From Moorena bouillonii PNG (lineage in GTDB: Bacteria; Cyanobacteriota; Cyanobacteriia; Cyanobacteriales; Coleofasciculaceae): a stretch of DNA of 64,000 nucleotides. Shown here one piece after another: positions 36,497-44,931 of this stretch. The stretch lies in assembly GCF_001942495.1 (NCBI RefSeq), contig NZ_MKZS01000001.1, forward strand, positions 2,962,617 to 3,026,616, written 5' to 3'. Position 1 is the stretch's first letter. Each line of letters starts with the position of its first letter. Under the pieces are notes generated by a model, which worked only from the letters and a program-made list of their open reading frames with translations, had not been told where the DNA came from and did no database searches. Both the position numbers and the translations under genes were made by a program.

Positions 36497-38215
36497 TTAC
36501 CTTGACCAACTACGGCGTAGGTTAAAGAAGCCTTCCAGAAAGTTTTTTAAAGTCTGATTACGACTAATTCGTTGGCGCTGCCACTGGATTGCCGTTTTCT
36601 TAAAAATCTCTGACAAGGTGGGATAGGGATAATAGACATTTGCCAACACACCCAATTTGATTTTCTGCTGAATCGCTAGGGTAATTTCCCCAATTAATTC
36701 TGTTGCTTGTGATCCAACTATGGTTGCTCCTAAAATTGTCCCATTGCGCTGCACTATCAGTTTCATATACCCAGTGGTTTGCCCCAGGAGCTGAGCCTGA
36801 TCTAACTCTTTGAAATAGTCTCGCATCACCCATAGATTCTTACCATAGCGCTTTCTAGCTTCTACTTCTGTAAGACCTACCCGTGCTAATTGGGGTTCAG
36901 TTAAGACTGTCGAGGGAATCCCATGATAGTTCACCTTAAAGCAGGGGAAAAACAATGCATTCTTCAGGGCAATGCTGGCTTGATACTGGGCAATATGGGC
37001 ACAGGGATAACCACCAGCCATCTTGCCACAGCCATAGATGCGGGGATTAGTCGTTTGTAGCTTCTGATTGAGCTGAAGACCTTGCTGAGTGTACTTTATG
37101 CCAACCCCTTCTAGATTTAAGGATTCCACATTGGGTTGCTCACCCGTAGCCAGTAAAATGGCATCAGCTTCAATGGCTTTATTACCAGCCTGAACCCAGG
37201 TTTTCCCGTCAATCTCTCTGACCTGATCAACTGGACTATCCGTCAGAACTCGAATTCCCTCAGCTTCCAACTGAGCTTGTATGAGCCTAGATGCTTCTAG
37301 GTCTTCCTGGAACAAAATACGGGTAGTACTGGCCACCAACGTTACCTCACAACCAAGTCTAGCTAAGGTCTGAGCTAGTTCTGGAGCAATAGGCTCATCC
37401 CCAATCACTACCCAAAAGCTGGGTAGTGAAGGTTGGAGGTTATCCGGTTGAAGGTTATCTGGTTGAAGGTTATCTGGTTGGAGGTTATCCGGTTGAAGGT
37501 TATCTGGTTGAAGGTTATCTAGTTGGAGGTTATCTGGTTGAAGGTTATCTGGTTGGAGGTTATCCGGTTGAAGGTTATCTGGTTGAAGGTTATCTGGTTG
37601 AAGGTTATAATATTTAACCTTCAACTCCCCTTCAACCTTCAACTGGTTAACCTTCAACTGGTTAACCTTAAACACTTTGTGCCAGATATCGTTTGGTGTG
37701 AAATAGTCTATGGTCTGTAACCCTTCGATATCGGGAATAGCTGGGCGAGAGCCAGTAGCGATCAGATAGGCACGAGACCGCAAACGTCGGTTGTTGACTA
37801 CAAAACCGAGGTGAGGCAGTCTGCAAAATTCCCCCTCACCGGTGATTAGATCAATCCCTAAAGCACCTAAAATAGCTTGAGAATTCTGTTCTGAGCAGTT
37901 GGTAACCACCAGATTAGCCCATTCCATCACTGCAGTTAGTTGTAGGGATGAAAACCCGGTCTGTGAAATGTCTGGTTCGGTTGAATCAGCTATTTGAGCA
38001 TAAATACCCCATTGAGCAGCGTCACGCATCTGCTCAAGCTTACGCCCCATCTCACTTAATACTCTGGTGTAAATAGCCCCCTGTGCTAGCCAGCTAGTTT
38101 GTCCTTGCTGAGGGTCTACCAGAGCCACACGAGCCTTTAAACCAGCAGCCGCAACAGCAGCATACACAGCAGCAGGAGTGCCACCAATGATAATTAGGTC
38201 ATAGTCAACGGTCAT
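36497..38215 (-). CDS. FAD/NAD(P)-dependent oxidoreductase (lipoamide-dehydrogenase/mercuric-reductase fold) with a 12-unit peptide repeat
   Basis: 572 residues. The fold is clear: N-terminal LIIIGGTPAAVYAAVAAAGL, FAD motif ATGSRPAIPDI, DAILLATGEQPNVESL, and a C-terminal dimerisation domain (GIPSTVLTEPQLARVGLTEV; VGSQATELIGEITLAIQ). Oddities: the usual redox motif GGTCxNxGCxP is replaced by QTSWLAQGAIYTRVL without Cys. The FAD motif Asp (GD) is replaced (IYGCGKMAGGYPCAH). The NAD-binding glycines are degenerate (VVIGDEPIAPELAQ). Residues about 197-265 are a repeat: two VNQLK units, then 12 NLQP(D) units. It could be an active non-disulfide oxidoreductase or a degenerate paralogue. Confidence 0.82.
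   Translation of the reverse strand: MTVDYDLIIIGGTPAAVYAAVAAAGLKARVALVDPQQGQTSWLAQGAIYTRVLSEMGRKLEQMRDAAQWGIYAQIADSTEPDISQTGFSSLQLTAVMEWANLVVTNCSEQNSQAILGALGIDLITGEGEFCRLPHLGFVVNNRRLRSRAYLIATGSRPAIPDIEGLQTIDYFTPNDIWHKVFKVNQLKVNQLKVEGELKVKYYNLQPDNLQPDNLQPDNLQPDNLQPDNLQLDNLQPDNLQPDNLQPDNLQPDNLQPDNLQPSLPSFWVVIGDEPIAPELAQTLARLGCEVTLVASTTRILFQEDLEASRLIQAQLEAEGIRVLTDSPVDQVREIDGKTWVQAGNKAIEADAILLATGEQPNVESLNLEGVGIKYTQQGLQLNQKLQTTNPRIYGCGKMAGGYPCAHIAQYQASIALKNALFFPCFKVNYHGIPSTVLTEPQLARVGLTEVEARKRYGKNLWVMRDYFKELDQAQLLGQTTGYMKLIVQRNGTILGATIVGSQATELIGEITLAIQQKIKLGVLANVYYPYPTLSEIFKKTAIQWQRQRISRNQTLKNFLEGFFNLRRSWSR
37430..37680. repeat. 15-bp tandem repeat inside the oxidoreductase gene
   Basis: Units of GGTTGAAGGTTATCT type, 15 bp each, encode DNLQP twelve times; next to them is GGTTAACCTTCAACT twice (VNQLK). 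It lies exactly between the FAD-binding half and the NAD-binding segment. The motif is shared with intergenic arrays at 38216-38568 and 43062-43127. Confidence 0.9.
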
Positions 38216-38557
38216 TCGTGCAACAGTTACAGGTTTCAGGTTGAAAGTTACAGGTTAGCAGGTTAGAAGGTTTCAGGTTGAAAGTTACAGGTTAGCAGGT
38301 TATAGGTTTCAGATTGAAAGTTACAGGTTTCCGGTTGAAAGTTACAGGTTTCAGGCTCTAACCTTGGGCTTTTGGCCACGCTACGGGAACAACCATCTAA
38401 CTAACCTATCCCACAACAGACGCCTACGGCCAGCAACCTTCAACCTTCAACCTTCAACCTTCAACCTTCTAACCTTCAACCTTCAACCTTCTAACCTTCA
38501 ACCTTCTAACCTTCAACCTTCTAACCTTCAACCTTCTAACCTTCAACCTTCTAACCT
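38216..38557. repeat. Heptamer/15-mer arrays between cobalamin decarboxylase and oxidoreductase
   Basis: CAGGTTGAAAGTTACAGGTT-type units (38220-38355), a palindromic repeat copy (about 38366-38390) and ACCTTCA/ACCTTCT units (38437-38566). The last unit reaches into the cobC gene and supplies its TGA stop. Confidence 0.85.
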
Positions 38558-39700
38558 TCAACTTATCAAGATAGCGTCTAAAGCTGTTAGTAAGCGTTGG
38601 TTATCTGCCTGTGTAAGTACAGCGACCCGGAAAAAGCGATCGCTTAATTCCGGGAAGCTTAGGCAATCTCTGATCAAAATCCGATGGTGTTGGAGTAGTT
38701 GTGCTTGGATCTGTGACGTGGATTTTTCTGAGTGGACTAGCAAGAAGTTAGCTGCACTGGGGTAAGGTTGAAGACCAGGTAACTTAGCCAGTCCCTGAAA
38801 CAGTTGCTTACGCGCTGGTGCTAGCCAATCCCAGGTTTGCTGTTGAAATGCTCTATCCTGAACCACTGCCGCTGCCGCTGCCGCTGCTAAGGTATTGATT
38901 GGCCAAGGGTCCCGCCATTCCTGCCAACGTTGGAGTCGCTCAGGGTGGGCAATGCAATAACCTAGTCTGAGTCCAGGAAGGCTGTAAAACTTGGTAAGCG
39001 ATCGCAAAATTACCAAGTTTGGATAATCCCCAATTAAAGGAATCAGGCTTTGCTCCTGGTCAGGAGGCAGGAAATCCATAAAAGCTTCATCCACAACCAC
39101 CAAAGCAAATTGCTTGAGATAAGCCTCAATTGCTTCTGAGGTAAACAATTGACCTGTGGGATTGTGGGGGGTATTCAGCAGCAAACCCTGTCGAGTCCCC
39201 TCTTTTTGAAGTGAGGAAGTAAGGGAGTCAGGGAGTAAGGGCATCAAAGAATCAATTTCCCTGCCCATCTCCCCATCTCCCGATCTGACACTAGGTGTCG
39301 AGAGTTCCCTCATCAGGGGGCACTCCCTAATTCTTGCTCCAAATGCCTTCAGTCCCCGTTGGTAGTCCCTAAATGCTGGAGTAATGATCAAGGTTTCATC
39401 TAGTTCTGATAGCTCGCGACAAGCCCAAGTTAATAATTCGGCTGAGCCATTACCTGGAAGAATCCAGTCTGGGGGCAGGGTTGGATGCAGTTGCGTCAAA
39501 CACTGCCGCAGCTCAGCATAATTGGGGTCAGGATAAGCTACCAGGTTATTGAGCCCAGACTCAATCGCTGCGATCGCACTTTTAGGGGGACCAAGGGGAT
39601 TGATGCTGGCAGAAAAATCAAGAATTAAGGAAGGAGGACAGTTAGCCAGTGCTGCTGCCCAGGCTAAATTTCCCCCGTGAGTTGGTCGTTTCAAGGACAA
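38558..39700 (-). CDS. Threonine-phosphate decarboxylase-like PLP enzyme (cobalamin side chain)
   Basis: 380 residues. A fold-type I PLP enzyme (histidinol-phosphate aminotransferase-like) that decarboxylates L-threonine phosphate to make the aminopropanol linker of cobalamin (CobD of Salmonella, CobC of Pseudomonas). Seen: THGGNLAWAAALANCPPSLI, DFSASINPLGPP (hallmark of this branch), NTPHNPTG, DEAFMDF, and the PLP Lys in RSLTKFYSLPGLRLGY near 237. Start is a TTG at 39700; no ATG fits. Between 'LMREL' and 'GLLLNTPHN' an insertion (STPSVRSGDGEMGREIDSLM...) is encoded by repeat-like DNA (CCCATCTCCCCATCTCCC). The TGA stop is within a heptamer array. It could also be HisC, but DFSASINP favours the cobalamin enzyme. 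Confidence 0.8.
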   Translation of the reverse strand: MSLKRPTHGGNLAWAAALANCPPSLILDFSASINPLGPPKSAIAAIESGLNNLVAYPDPNYAELRQCLTQLHPTLPPDWILPGNGSAELLTWACRELSELDETLIITPAFRDYQRGLKAFGARIRECPLMRELSTPSVRSGDGEMGREIDSLMPLLPDSLTSSLQKEGTRQGLLLNTPHNPTGQLFTSEAIEAYLKQFALVVVDEAFMDFLPPDQEQSLIPLIGDYPNLVILRSLTKFYSLPGLRLGYCIAHPERLQRWQEWRDPWPINTLAAAAAAAVVQDRAFQQQTWDWLAPARKQLFQGLAKLPGLQPYPSAANFLLVHSEKSTSQIQAQLLQHHRILIRDCLSFPELSDRFFRVAVLTQADNQRLLTALDAILIS

Positions 39701-39720
39701 GTTTGTGACTGAATCAGGGA

Positions 39721-40005
39721 TTACTCCTTGGGTGGTGCCACTTTCTCTTTAAAAACCTTACCAGCAGAAAAGGCGGGAACCTTAGTTGCCGGAATTTCCA
39801 TCTTTTCACCAGTTTTGGGATTGCGACCCTCACGAGCCTTACGCTCCCGGGATTCAAAGGAACCAAAGCCCACTAAGGTGACTTTATCACCCTCGGACAC
39901 TGCTTCCATAATCGTTTCTATCGTAGCAGTTAGTACTGCATCCGCTTGTTTTTTGGTTACAGTAGCTCTTTCCGCCACTTTATCAACTAATTCACCCTTA
40001 TTCAT
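39721..40005 (-). CDS. hupB: HU-family DNA-binding protein
   Basis: 94 residues: MNKGELVDKVAERATVTKKQ, GFGSFESRERKAREGRNPKT (DNA-intercalating arm with RNPKTG) and PAFSAGKVFKEKVA. It bends DNA and compacts the nucleoid as a dimer. ATG 40005 follows AAGGAGATTTGA, a strong ribosome-binding site. Ends with a short PPKE tail. The cobalamin decarboxylase lies 20 bases downstream in the same direction. Confidence 0.95.
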   Translation of the reverse strand: MNKGELVDKVAERATVTKKQADAVLTATIETIMEAVSEGDKVTLVGFGSFESRERKAREGRNPKTGEKMEIPATKVPAFSAGKVFKEKVAPPKE

Positions 40006-40561
40006 TCAAATCTCCTTGTTTTTTAGATCATCCAACCAGGGTTTTCGACAAAAAAATCGCTGCAACACTCGCAGCTTCGATGTTTCACTGCATTATTCTA
40101 ATGTTTGCAATGCCGATATGGATCGTTGAATGCTTTAATTTATATAGATTTCAGAATTTTGGCCCAAAGTGCTACCCTAAATTTATGCCTTAGGGAGTAG
40201 GCAATCTTAATTTTTTATGATCATTCATTGTTAATTATATATAATTCATTATTTTACGGTAAGCCCCCTGCTCTAGGCGTGCTTGGTAGGTCTGCTATGG
40301 GATAGCAGAGCTCAGAGCCTTGTTTAGATATTGACACTAACCCTTAAAATCAGGTATAATTATGGGCTTATAAAAATTAAATCAAACCAAGTCAATAAAA
40401 TTCTCAACCAAAAACAAATAAACACGTAAAAGCTTCAAAACCTAACTATTCCCACCACTAAAGTAGGGGGGAGTAGTCAAATCCATAAGTTAATTACCCC
40501 CGAGCGAGCCATCCCTCGCTCGGGGGGATAAGTGTTAATTTACGTTTACCTCACCTTTACC
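40006..40561. other. Intergenic region between HU and pilQ
   Basis: No gene is seen. A perfect 12-bp stem (CCCCCGAGCGAG at 40497-40508, loop CCATCC, CTCGCTCGGGGG at 40515-40526) lies 36 bases after the pilQ stop. It probably ends or stabilises the pilus transcript; no T-run follows on the minus strand. The HU promoter should lie just upstream of 40005. Confidence 0.55.
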
Positions 40562-43000
40562 TTAGTTTCCTGGAGACTGAAACCCTCCCCGGTTTAGCAT
40601 TTGACGGGCATCCCGTCCAGGGGTGTAGCTGTAACCATACCCACCATTGCGGTCTGTGTCATCCAAAATTTGAGGGGTCAGCAGGATAATCACTTCACGG
40701 CGTTCATTGGTCTTGCTGGTGCGTCTGAACAGAGCACCAAGCAACGGAATATCACCCAAAACTGGCACCTTTCTTACGGTTGTGCGGTCAGTGTCCTGAA
40801 TAATGCCAGATAGAATTAACGTCTGATTATCCCGCAGACGAATTAGCCCAGAGTTCAGTTCTCGGCGACTGAGAAATGTGATTGTATTTTCTGCATTATC
40901 ACTGTTAAACACTTGAGTTCCCGAGGGAGCTGTGATCGACGGAGCTGTAGATAAGGTAATAAAACCATTGTCGTCAATTCTCTCAACATTCACCGTTAGC
41001 ACTAAACCAGCATCTTGAATAACCGGGGTGATCGTTCTAGTGGTAGCACCACCGTCTGTGTCTATATCTGTCCTCACACTAGTCAGTACCTGCTGGACCA
41101 ACTCGACACTAGCTTCCTGCCCTTCTTGGATCACTAGAGTTGGGTCGGTAAGAATCTTGGCGTTGTTGCTGGTAATCTGAGCCTGCAAGGTTAATAAAAA
41201 CTTATCAGGGTACTGGAATAGAGAAGGAAGTGAATACTCAAACTCGATGCCATCATCTTGAACATCCACATCCGTCACACCTGGCTGGAATGGATTATTA
41301 TTTCGACCAAAGCCGGGACGTGCGAAGAGTGCTGAACGACCAGCGCTTTCATTGAAACCCTCAATCACGTTATCAAAGGGAGCATTTTGTCTATCGAAGA
41401 ATATATCACCATCTCCGTCTACAGCTCGAAAATCAAATGGCTCAATATTAGGAAACTGACCACTAACCACACTGTCTCTACTGGGGGGATTAAACCTACC
41501 GAAATTAACGGCTGCGGCTCCTTCATCACTGACTACAAAGGTATCATTAACCCCAAAGGAGAAACTGGCATTATAAGCATCCGTTCCAGCCAGGTTAACA
41601 TCGATAATCTTGACATTTACCGCTACTTGACGGCGACGAGCATCTAACTGTTTGAGTAAAGATGTCGCAATTTCAATTTGCCTGGGCTCACCTACCAGAG
41701 ATATGGAATTAAGTCGGTCATCCGTAGATACTGCTAATCCCTCCAGCAACAGTGCCCCTTGGCTATCTTCTTCCCGATCAGCGGTAACTGGTTGAATTTC
41801 TGGGGCTCGTTGGATTTGTCGCACCACTCGTTGGGTTTCAGGATCGATGATTTCTTCCGTCTCGCTTACTACCTGTTGCACTTCTGCTCCCTGAGTGGCT
41901 AAGAAAGTAGCAGCCCCTTGGGCACTGGCTTGATTGAGCCGTAGAGTACGACTAATTAGATTACGAGCCGCTTGAGGGAGTTTGGCCCCAACAAAAATTG
42001 TGCTTCCCCGACGGTTAGCCTGAAGACCAGACAGCTGGAGAATATAGTTGAAAGCATCTTGGACAGGTTCGTTTTCTAAATCAATAGAGATGGTGAACTG
42101 TGCTGCACCGGAGTCTTCATCTGACTCAGCAAAGGCCAGATTGAGTCCAGCAGAACGAGCTAACAGAGACAACACTTCTCGAATCGGTGCTTCTCGTAAT
42201 ACTAAACGGGGCACTAGAGTTGCTGTTCCGAGATCTATAGTGCTTGCAGCAGCATTAATATTAGAAACAGCAATATCCCCTACTGGTGGTGCTACTGCTC
42301 TAGGTAAGAAGGGGGGCGCTGGCGCAATTGGTTGCACCGCATTAGCTGGAGCTGCTGGTATTCCATCAATAATAATTTCTGGCTCAGGTACCAGCACATC
42401 TGGTTCAGGAGCCACTATTACTGGAGGTTCAGGAGTTTCTGAGGGGTTAGCCTCTGTCTCTGGTTCTGGTTCGGACAGTTCCGCCGGTTTCTCCATCTGT
42501 TCCGTTTCAGTATTAGTTTCTGTATTAGGAACTTGAGCCAGCTTCATCACCGATAAGTCTTGGATAGGGAATATCCCCTGATTCTCAGTAGTGGTGTCAA
42601 TGCCTAAGGTAATTCCCTGAGCGTCCCTTTGGATCAGTGAACTGATTGGGAGTTTGTCAGTGCCTCGAATTGTCACCCTAACCCGGTTGTCATCAAGTTC
42701 CTTAACCGCAACCGCACTGATATTGGGTAGAGGGTTAGTTTCACGGAAGTTAGTCCCTTGGGGCAAACTCAGCTGGGTATTAACCAGATCAGCTACCAAG
42801 ACATTGCCTTGGTTAACAGCAAAAATCTGTGGAGGCTCATTGCCCCCTTTTGTCTCAAGTTTCAGTTCCAGTTCACTCCCCTGCTGGTTGAACCGTATAG
42901 CACTAACTTGGCTTGCTGCTACTACAGGCTGTGTTGCCCATAAAGCCACTGCTGTAGCCGCGAACACTCCACCACATACTTGAATCTGTCTCACGGTCAC
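40562..43000 (-). CDS. pilQ: Type IV pilus secretin PilQ
   Basis: About 812 residues from GTG 43000 (AGGAG 10 bases upstream; another GTG at 42994; the open frame begins at a non-start ATT). A signal peptide region (VCGGVFAATAVALWATQPVVAA) is followed by AMIN domains (VSAIRFNQQGSELELKLETK), a Pro/Glu linker (about 175-240), an STN-type domain (REAPIREVLSLLARSAGLNL), secretin N and the secretin pore (TDPTLVIQEGQEASVELVQQ; FLSRRELNSGLIRLRDNQTL; VPVLGDIPLLGALFRRTSK). It forms the outer-membrane pore for pili used in motility and DNA uptake. Last gene of the pilM-N-O-Q set; pilP is absent, as is usual in cyanobacteria. Confidence 0.95.
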   Translation of the reverse strand: MTVRQIQVCGGVFAATAVALWATQPVVAASQVSAIRFNQQGSELELKLETKGGNEPPQIFAVNQGNVLVADLVNTQLSLPQGTNFRETNPLPNISAVAVKELDDNRVRVTIRGTDKLPISSLIQRDAQGITLGIDTTTENQGIFPIQDLSVMKLAQVPNTETNTETEQMEKPAELSEPEPETEANPSETPEPPVIVAPEPDVLVPEPEIIIDGIPAAPANAVQPIAPAPPFLPRAVAPPVGDIAVSNINAAASTIDLGTATLVPRLVLREAPIREVLSLLARSAGLNLAFAESDEDSGAAQFTISIDLENEPVQDAFNYILQLSGLQANRRGSTIFVGAKLPQAARNLISRTLRLNQASAQGAATFLATQGAEVQQVVSETEEIIDPETQRVVRQIQRAPEIQPVTADREEDSQGALLLEGLAVSTDDRLNSISLVGEPRQIEIATSLLKQLDARRRQVAVNVKIIDVNLAGTDAYNASFSFGVNDTFVVSDEGAAAVNFGRFNPPSRDSVVSGQFPNIEPFDFRAVDGDGDIFFDRQNAPFDNVIEGFNESAGRSALFARPGFGRNNNPFQPGVTDVDVQDDGIEFEYSLPSLFQYPDKFLLTLQAQITSNNAKILTDPTLVIQEGQEASVELVQQVLTSVRTDIDTDGGATTRTITPVIQDAGLVLTVNVERIDDNGFITLSTAPSITAPSGTQVFNSDNAENTITFLSRRELNSGLIRLRDNQTLILSGIIQDTDRTTVRKVPVLGDIPLLGALFRRTSKTNERREVIILLTPQILDDTDRNGGYGYSYTPGRDARQMLNRGGFQSPGN

Positions 43001-43386
43001 TTCCTCAAATCTCCTGACTGAAATCACAGAAATTATGTCATATTAAGGGCTGTTGACGGTTAAGGGTTGAAGGTTGAAGGTTGAAGGTTGAAGGTTGAAG
43101 GTTGAGGGTTGAAGGTTGAGGGTTGAACGCGATCGCGTGGCCGAAAAGCCAAGGTTGTTTGCGTAGCGTGGCCGAAAGGCCAAGATGGAGACGTTAAGGA
43201 TAAGTTAACACTAAATACTCAACAAGCAACAACAACAACAATAACCAACAATAACCATGTCAGCTCCATAGAAAAGCAGGTTATCCCAATTGCCAACAAC
43301 TTGCCTACCGATCAATTCCCCCATCTTGCCATCTCCCCATCATTAAATTGGTAGCAAGAATATAGCAAGACTAAAGGAACTTAGGA
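43001..43386. repeat. Repeat-filled spacer between pilO and pilQ
   Basis: GGTTGAA heptamers at 43062-43127, then a HIP1 site and two GTAGCGTGGCC-type palindromes (43128-43154, 43160-43184). No gene. It parts pilQ from pilMNO by about 390 bases, so pilQ may have its own promoter. Confidence 0.8.
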
Positions 43387-44130
43387 TTATTTCTTCTTAC
43401 CATCCTTTTCCTCAGCTTTTTCTTCTTCCTCCTTATCCAAATCTCTAGCAGGCATGAGAGCTTCCAGGGTTAAGCTTGTTTTTAACTTAGGTTGAGGACC
43501 AGGAACTACTCTACCTTGCTGTAGCACTAGTGTTTGCGGTTCACTGATTTGAGCTTCTAGGTCTTTGATCAGCAACATCGCTTGTAGCCGCTCAAAGCTG
43601 CGCATAATTGACTGGACTTGTTGGAAGCTACCCTCAATTTCCACATTGACGGTTCTCCGTTTTAATTTGCCATCAACTAGGGTTCCTAAAGAGCCATCAT
43701 TAACTATATTGATTCCCTCGGAATCTGGTTCATATTTAAGCAAAGTGCCTCTAGTATTCTTAACAAAGGTATTGAGATCAAGCAATAAGGTATCCAGACT
43801 TTTTTCTGTGGAAAACTGACTCAATACCCGGCGGTTTTGCTGCTTTGCTTGCTTTAGTTCCTCCTCTTTCTGTTTAATTTTTTTCTGGAGTACTTCGGGA
43901 TTTTGGAGGTCATTTTGCTTGCCTGATAAATCATTTCGTAAAGCCTGATACTCCTGCCAAGCCGGTAGCATCAGGTTCATGGCTAGATAGATAGCAGCTG
44001 CCAGACCAAGAATACCAAAGGTAATCCCAGAAACTTGGGGAGTAAAGGTAATGCCGAAGGCAGTAGGATACTCAGGCTCTTCCTCCTGACCTTCAACACT
44101 CATAAACTCGTCATCAGTAGCATAGGTCAT
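43387..44130 (-). CDS. pilO: Type IV pilus assembly protein PilO
   Basis: 247 residues. A short cytoplasmic tail, one membrane helix (about 35-58, GITFGILGLAAAIYLAMNLM), a coiled coil (about 65-105, LQNPEVLQKKIKQKEEELKQ) and a periplasmic ferredoxin-like domain. It forms the inner-membrane alignment complex with PilN. The C-terminus is a Lys/Glu-rich tail (DKEEEEKAEEKDGKKK). The ATG overlaps the pilN stop by four bases (44127-44130). Confidence 0.9.
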   Translation of the reverse strand: MTYATDDEFMSVEGQEEEPEYPTAFGITFTPQVSGITFGILGLAAAIYLAMNLMLPAWQEYQALRNDLSGKQNDLQNPEVLQKKIKQKEEELKQAKQQNRRVLSQFSTEKSLDTLLLDLNTFVKNTRGTLLKYEPDSEGINIVNDGSLGTLVDGKLKRRTVNVEIEGSFQQVQSIMRSFERLQAMLLIKDLEAQISEPQTLVLQQGRVVPGPQPKLKTSLTLEALMPARDLDKEEEEKAEEKDGKKK

Positions 44131-44927
44131 TGTTGAATCACTCCTTGAGATTGAAGGTTTCTAATTCGAGTCACTAATCCTACTGCTCCTTTACGGTCTA
44201 ACTCTTTTAATATCTCAGAAGCTGGGATATCACTCAGTTGAGTTTTAATAGTATATTCTACCACTTTGGGTAGGGTATATTTTACCTGAGTTACTAATTC
44301 TTTTTGACTCTCAGGAATTTCTAATTTGGTGGGATTATTGATTAACTGAGCTTTGATGAGTTGAGTATCATTTTTGTCGAAAAAAGAAGAATTCTGTAGC
44401 GTCAGCAAAAAGTAATTCACATCATCAAAGGTTCGAGCTGTACCGGAAATATCCAGCTCGATGCTAGGTCGTGAGTTAGCGTTAGACTCATCCTTAGAAG
44501 CGTTTTTGTCAGTGACTTGCTGTTGCTCGATGTCTTTAATTTGGACTCCGGGAGGAGTGCGCTCACGAATGTCCTGTAACATCGCTGACCAAGGCTTAAT
44601 TTGATTAAAGACACTGGCAAGAGCATTAGTTTCTTCGTTGACCAGCTTGAGTTCTTGGTTTAGCTTACTAATTCGTTGCTTTTGTGCCCCCAAGGCTGCC
44701 AGTTTCTGGTCAACATCAGCAATTTCCTCCTTCAATCGGGCGTTTTGATGTTGGAGAACCACCCAAAAACCTCCCACCAATCCAGGTAGGATTAGGCCCA
44801 CTGCAGCTCCAATCAGTAGAGGGGTCATTTCCCCTAAGGCCATCCCTTGTCTACTGGCTCCATCCTGAACGGACTTGATCTCCTCAGGATTTCGGTCTTT
44901 TAAAAAATTAATATCAAGACTATACAT
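44127..44927 (-). CDS. pilN: Type IV pilus assembly protein PilN
   Basis: 266 residues. MYSLDINFLKDR at the start is the conserved PilM-binding motif (INLLPWR-like). A membrane helix (about 32-58, MTPLLIGAAVGLILPGLVGG), a coiled coil (about 65-100) and a periplasmic domain (ELDISGTARTFDDVNYFLLT) follow. It links cytoplasmic PilM to PilO. Four bases separate it from the pilM stop, and it overlaps pilO by four bases, a tightly coupled operon. Confidence 0.9.
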   Translation of the reverse strand: MYSLDINFLKDRNPEEIKSVQDGASRQGMALGEMTPLLIGAAVGLILPGLVGGFWVVLQHQNARLKEEIADVDQKLAALGAQKQRISKLNQELKLVNEETNALASVFNQIKPWSAMLQDIRERTPPGVQIKDIEQQQVTDKNASKDESNANSRPSIELDISGTARTFDDVNYFLLTLQNSSFFDKNDTQLIKAQLINNPTKLEIPESQKELVTQVKYTLPKVVEYTIKTQLSDIPASEILKELDRKGAVGLVTRIRNLQSQGVIQQ

Positions 44928-44931
44928 AGTG

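Noticed and set aside
37430..38570. CRISPR-like array
   Set aside because: Repeats are contiguous with no unique spacers of constant length, and no cas genes are in the window.
38364..38765. Plus-strand frame rich in FNLQPS repeats
   Set aside because: It is translation of the spacer array followed by the antisense of the cobalamin decarboxylase.
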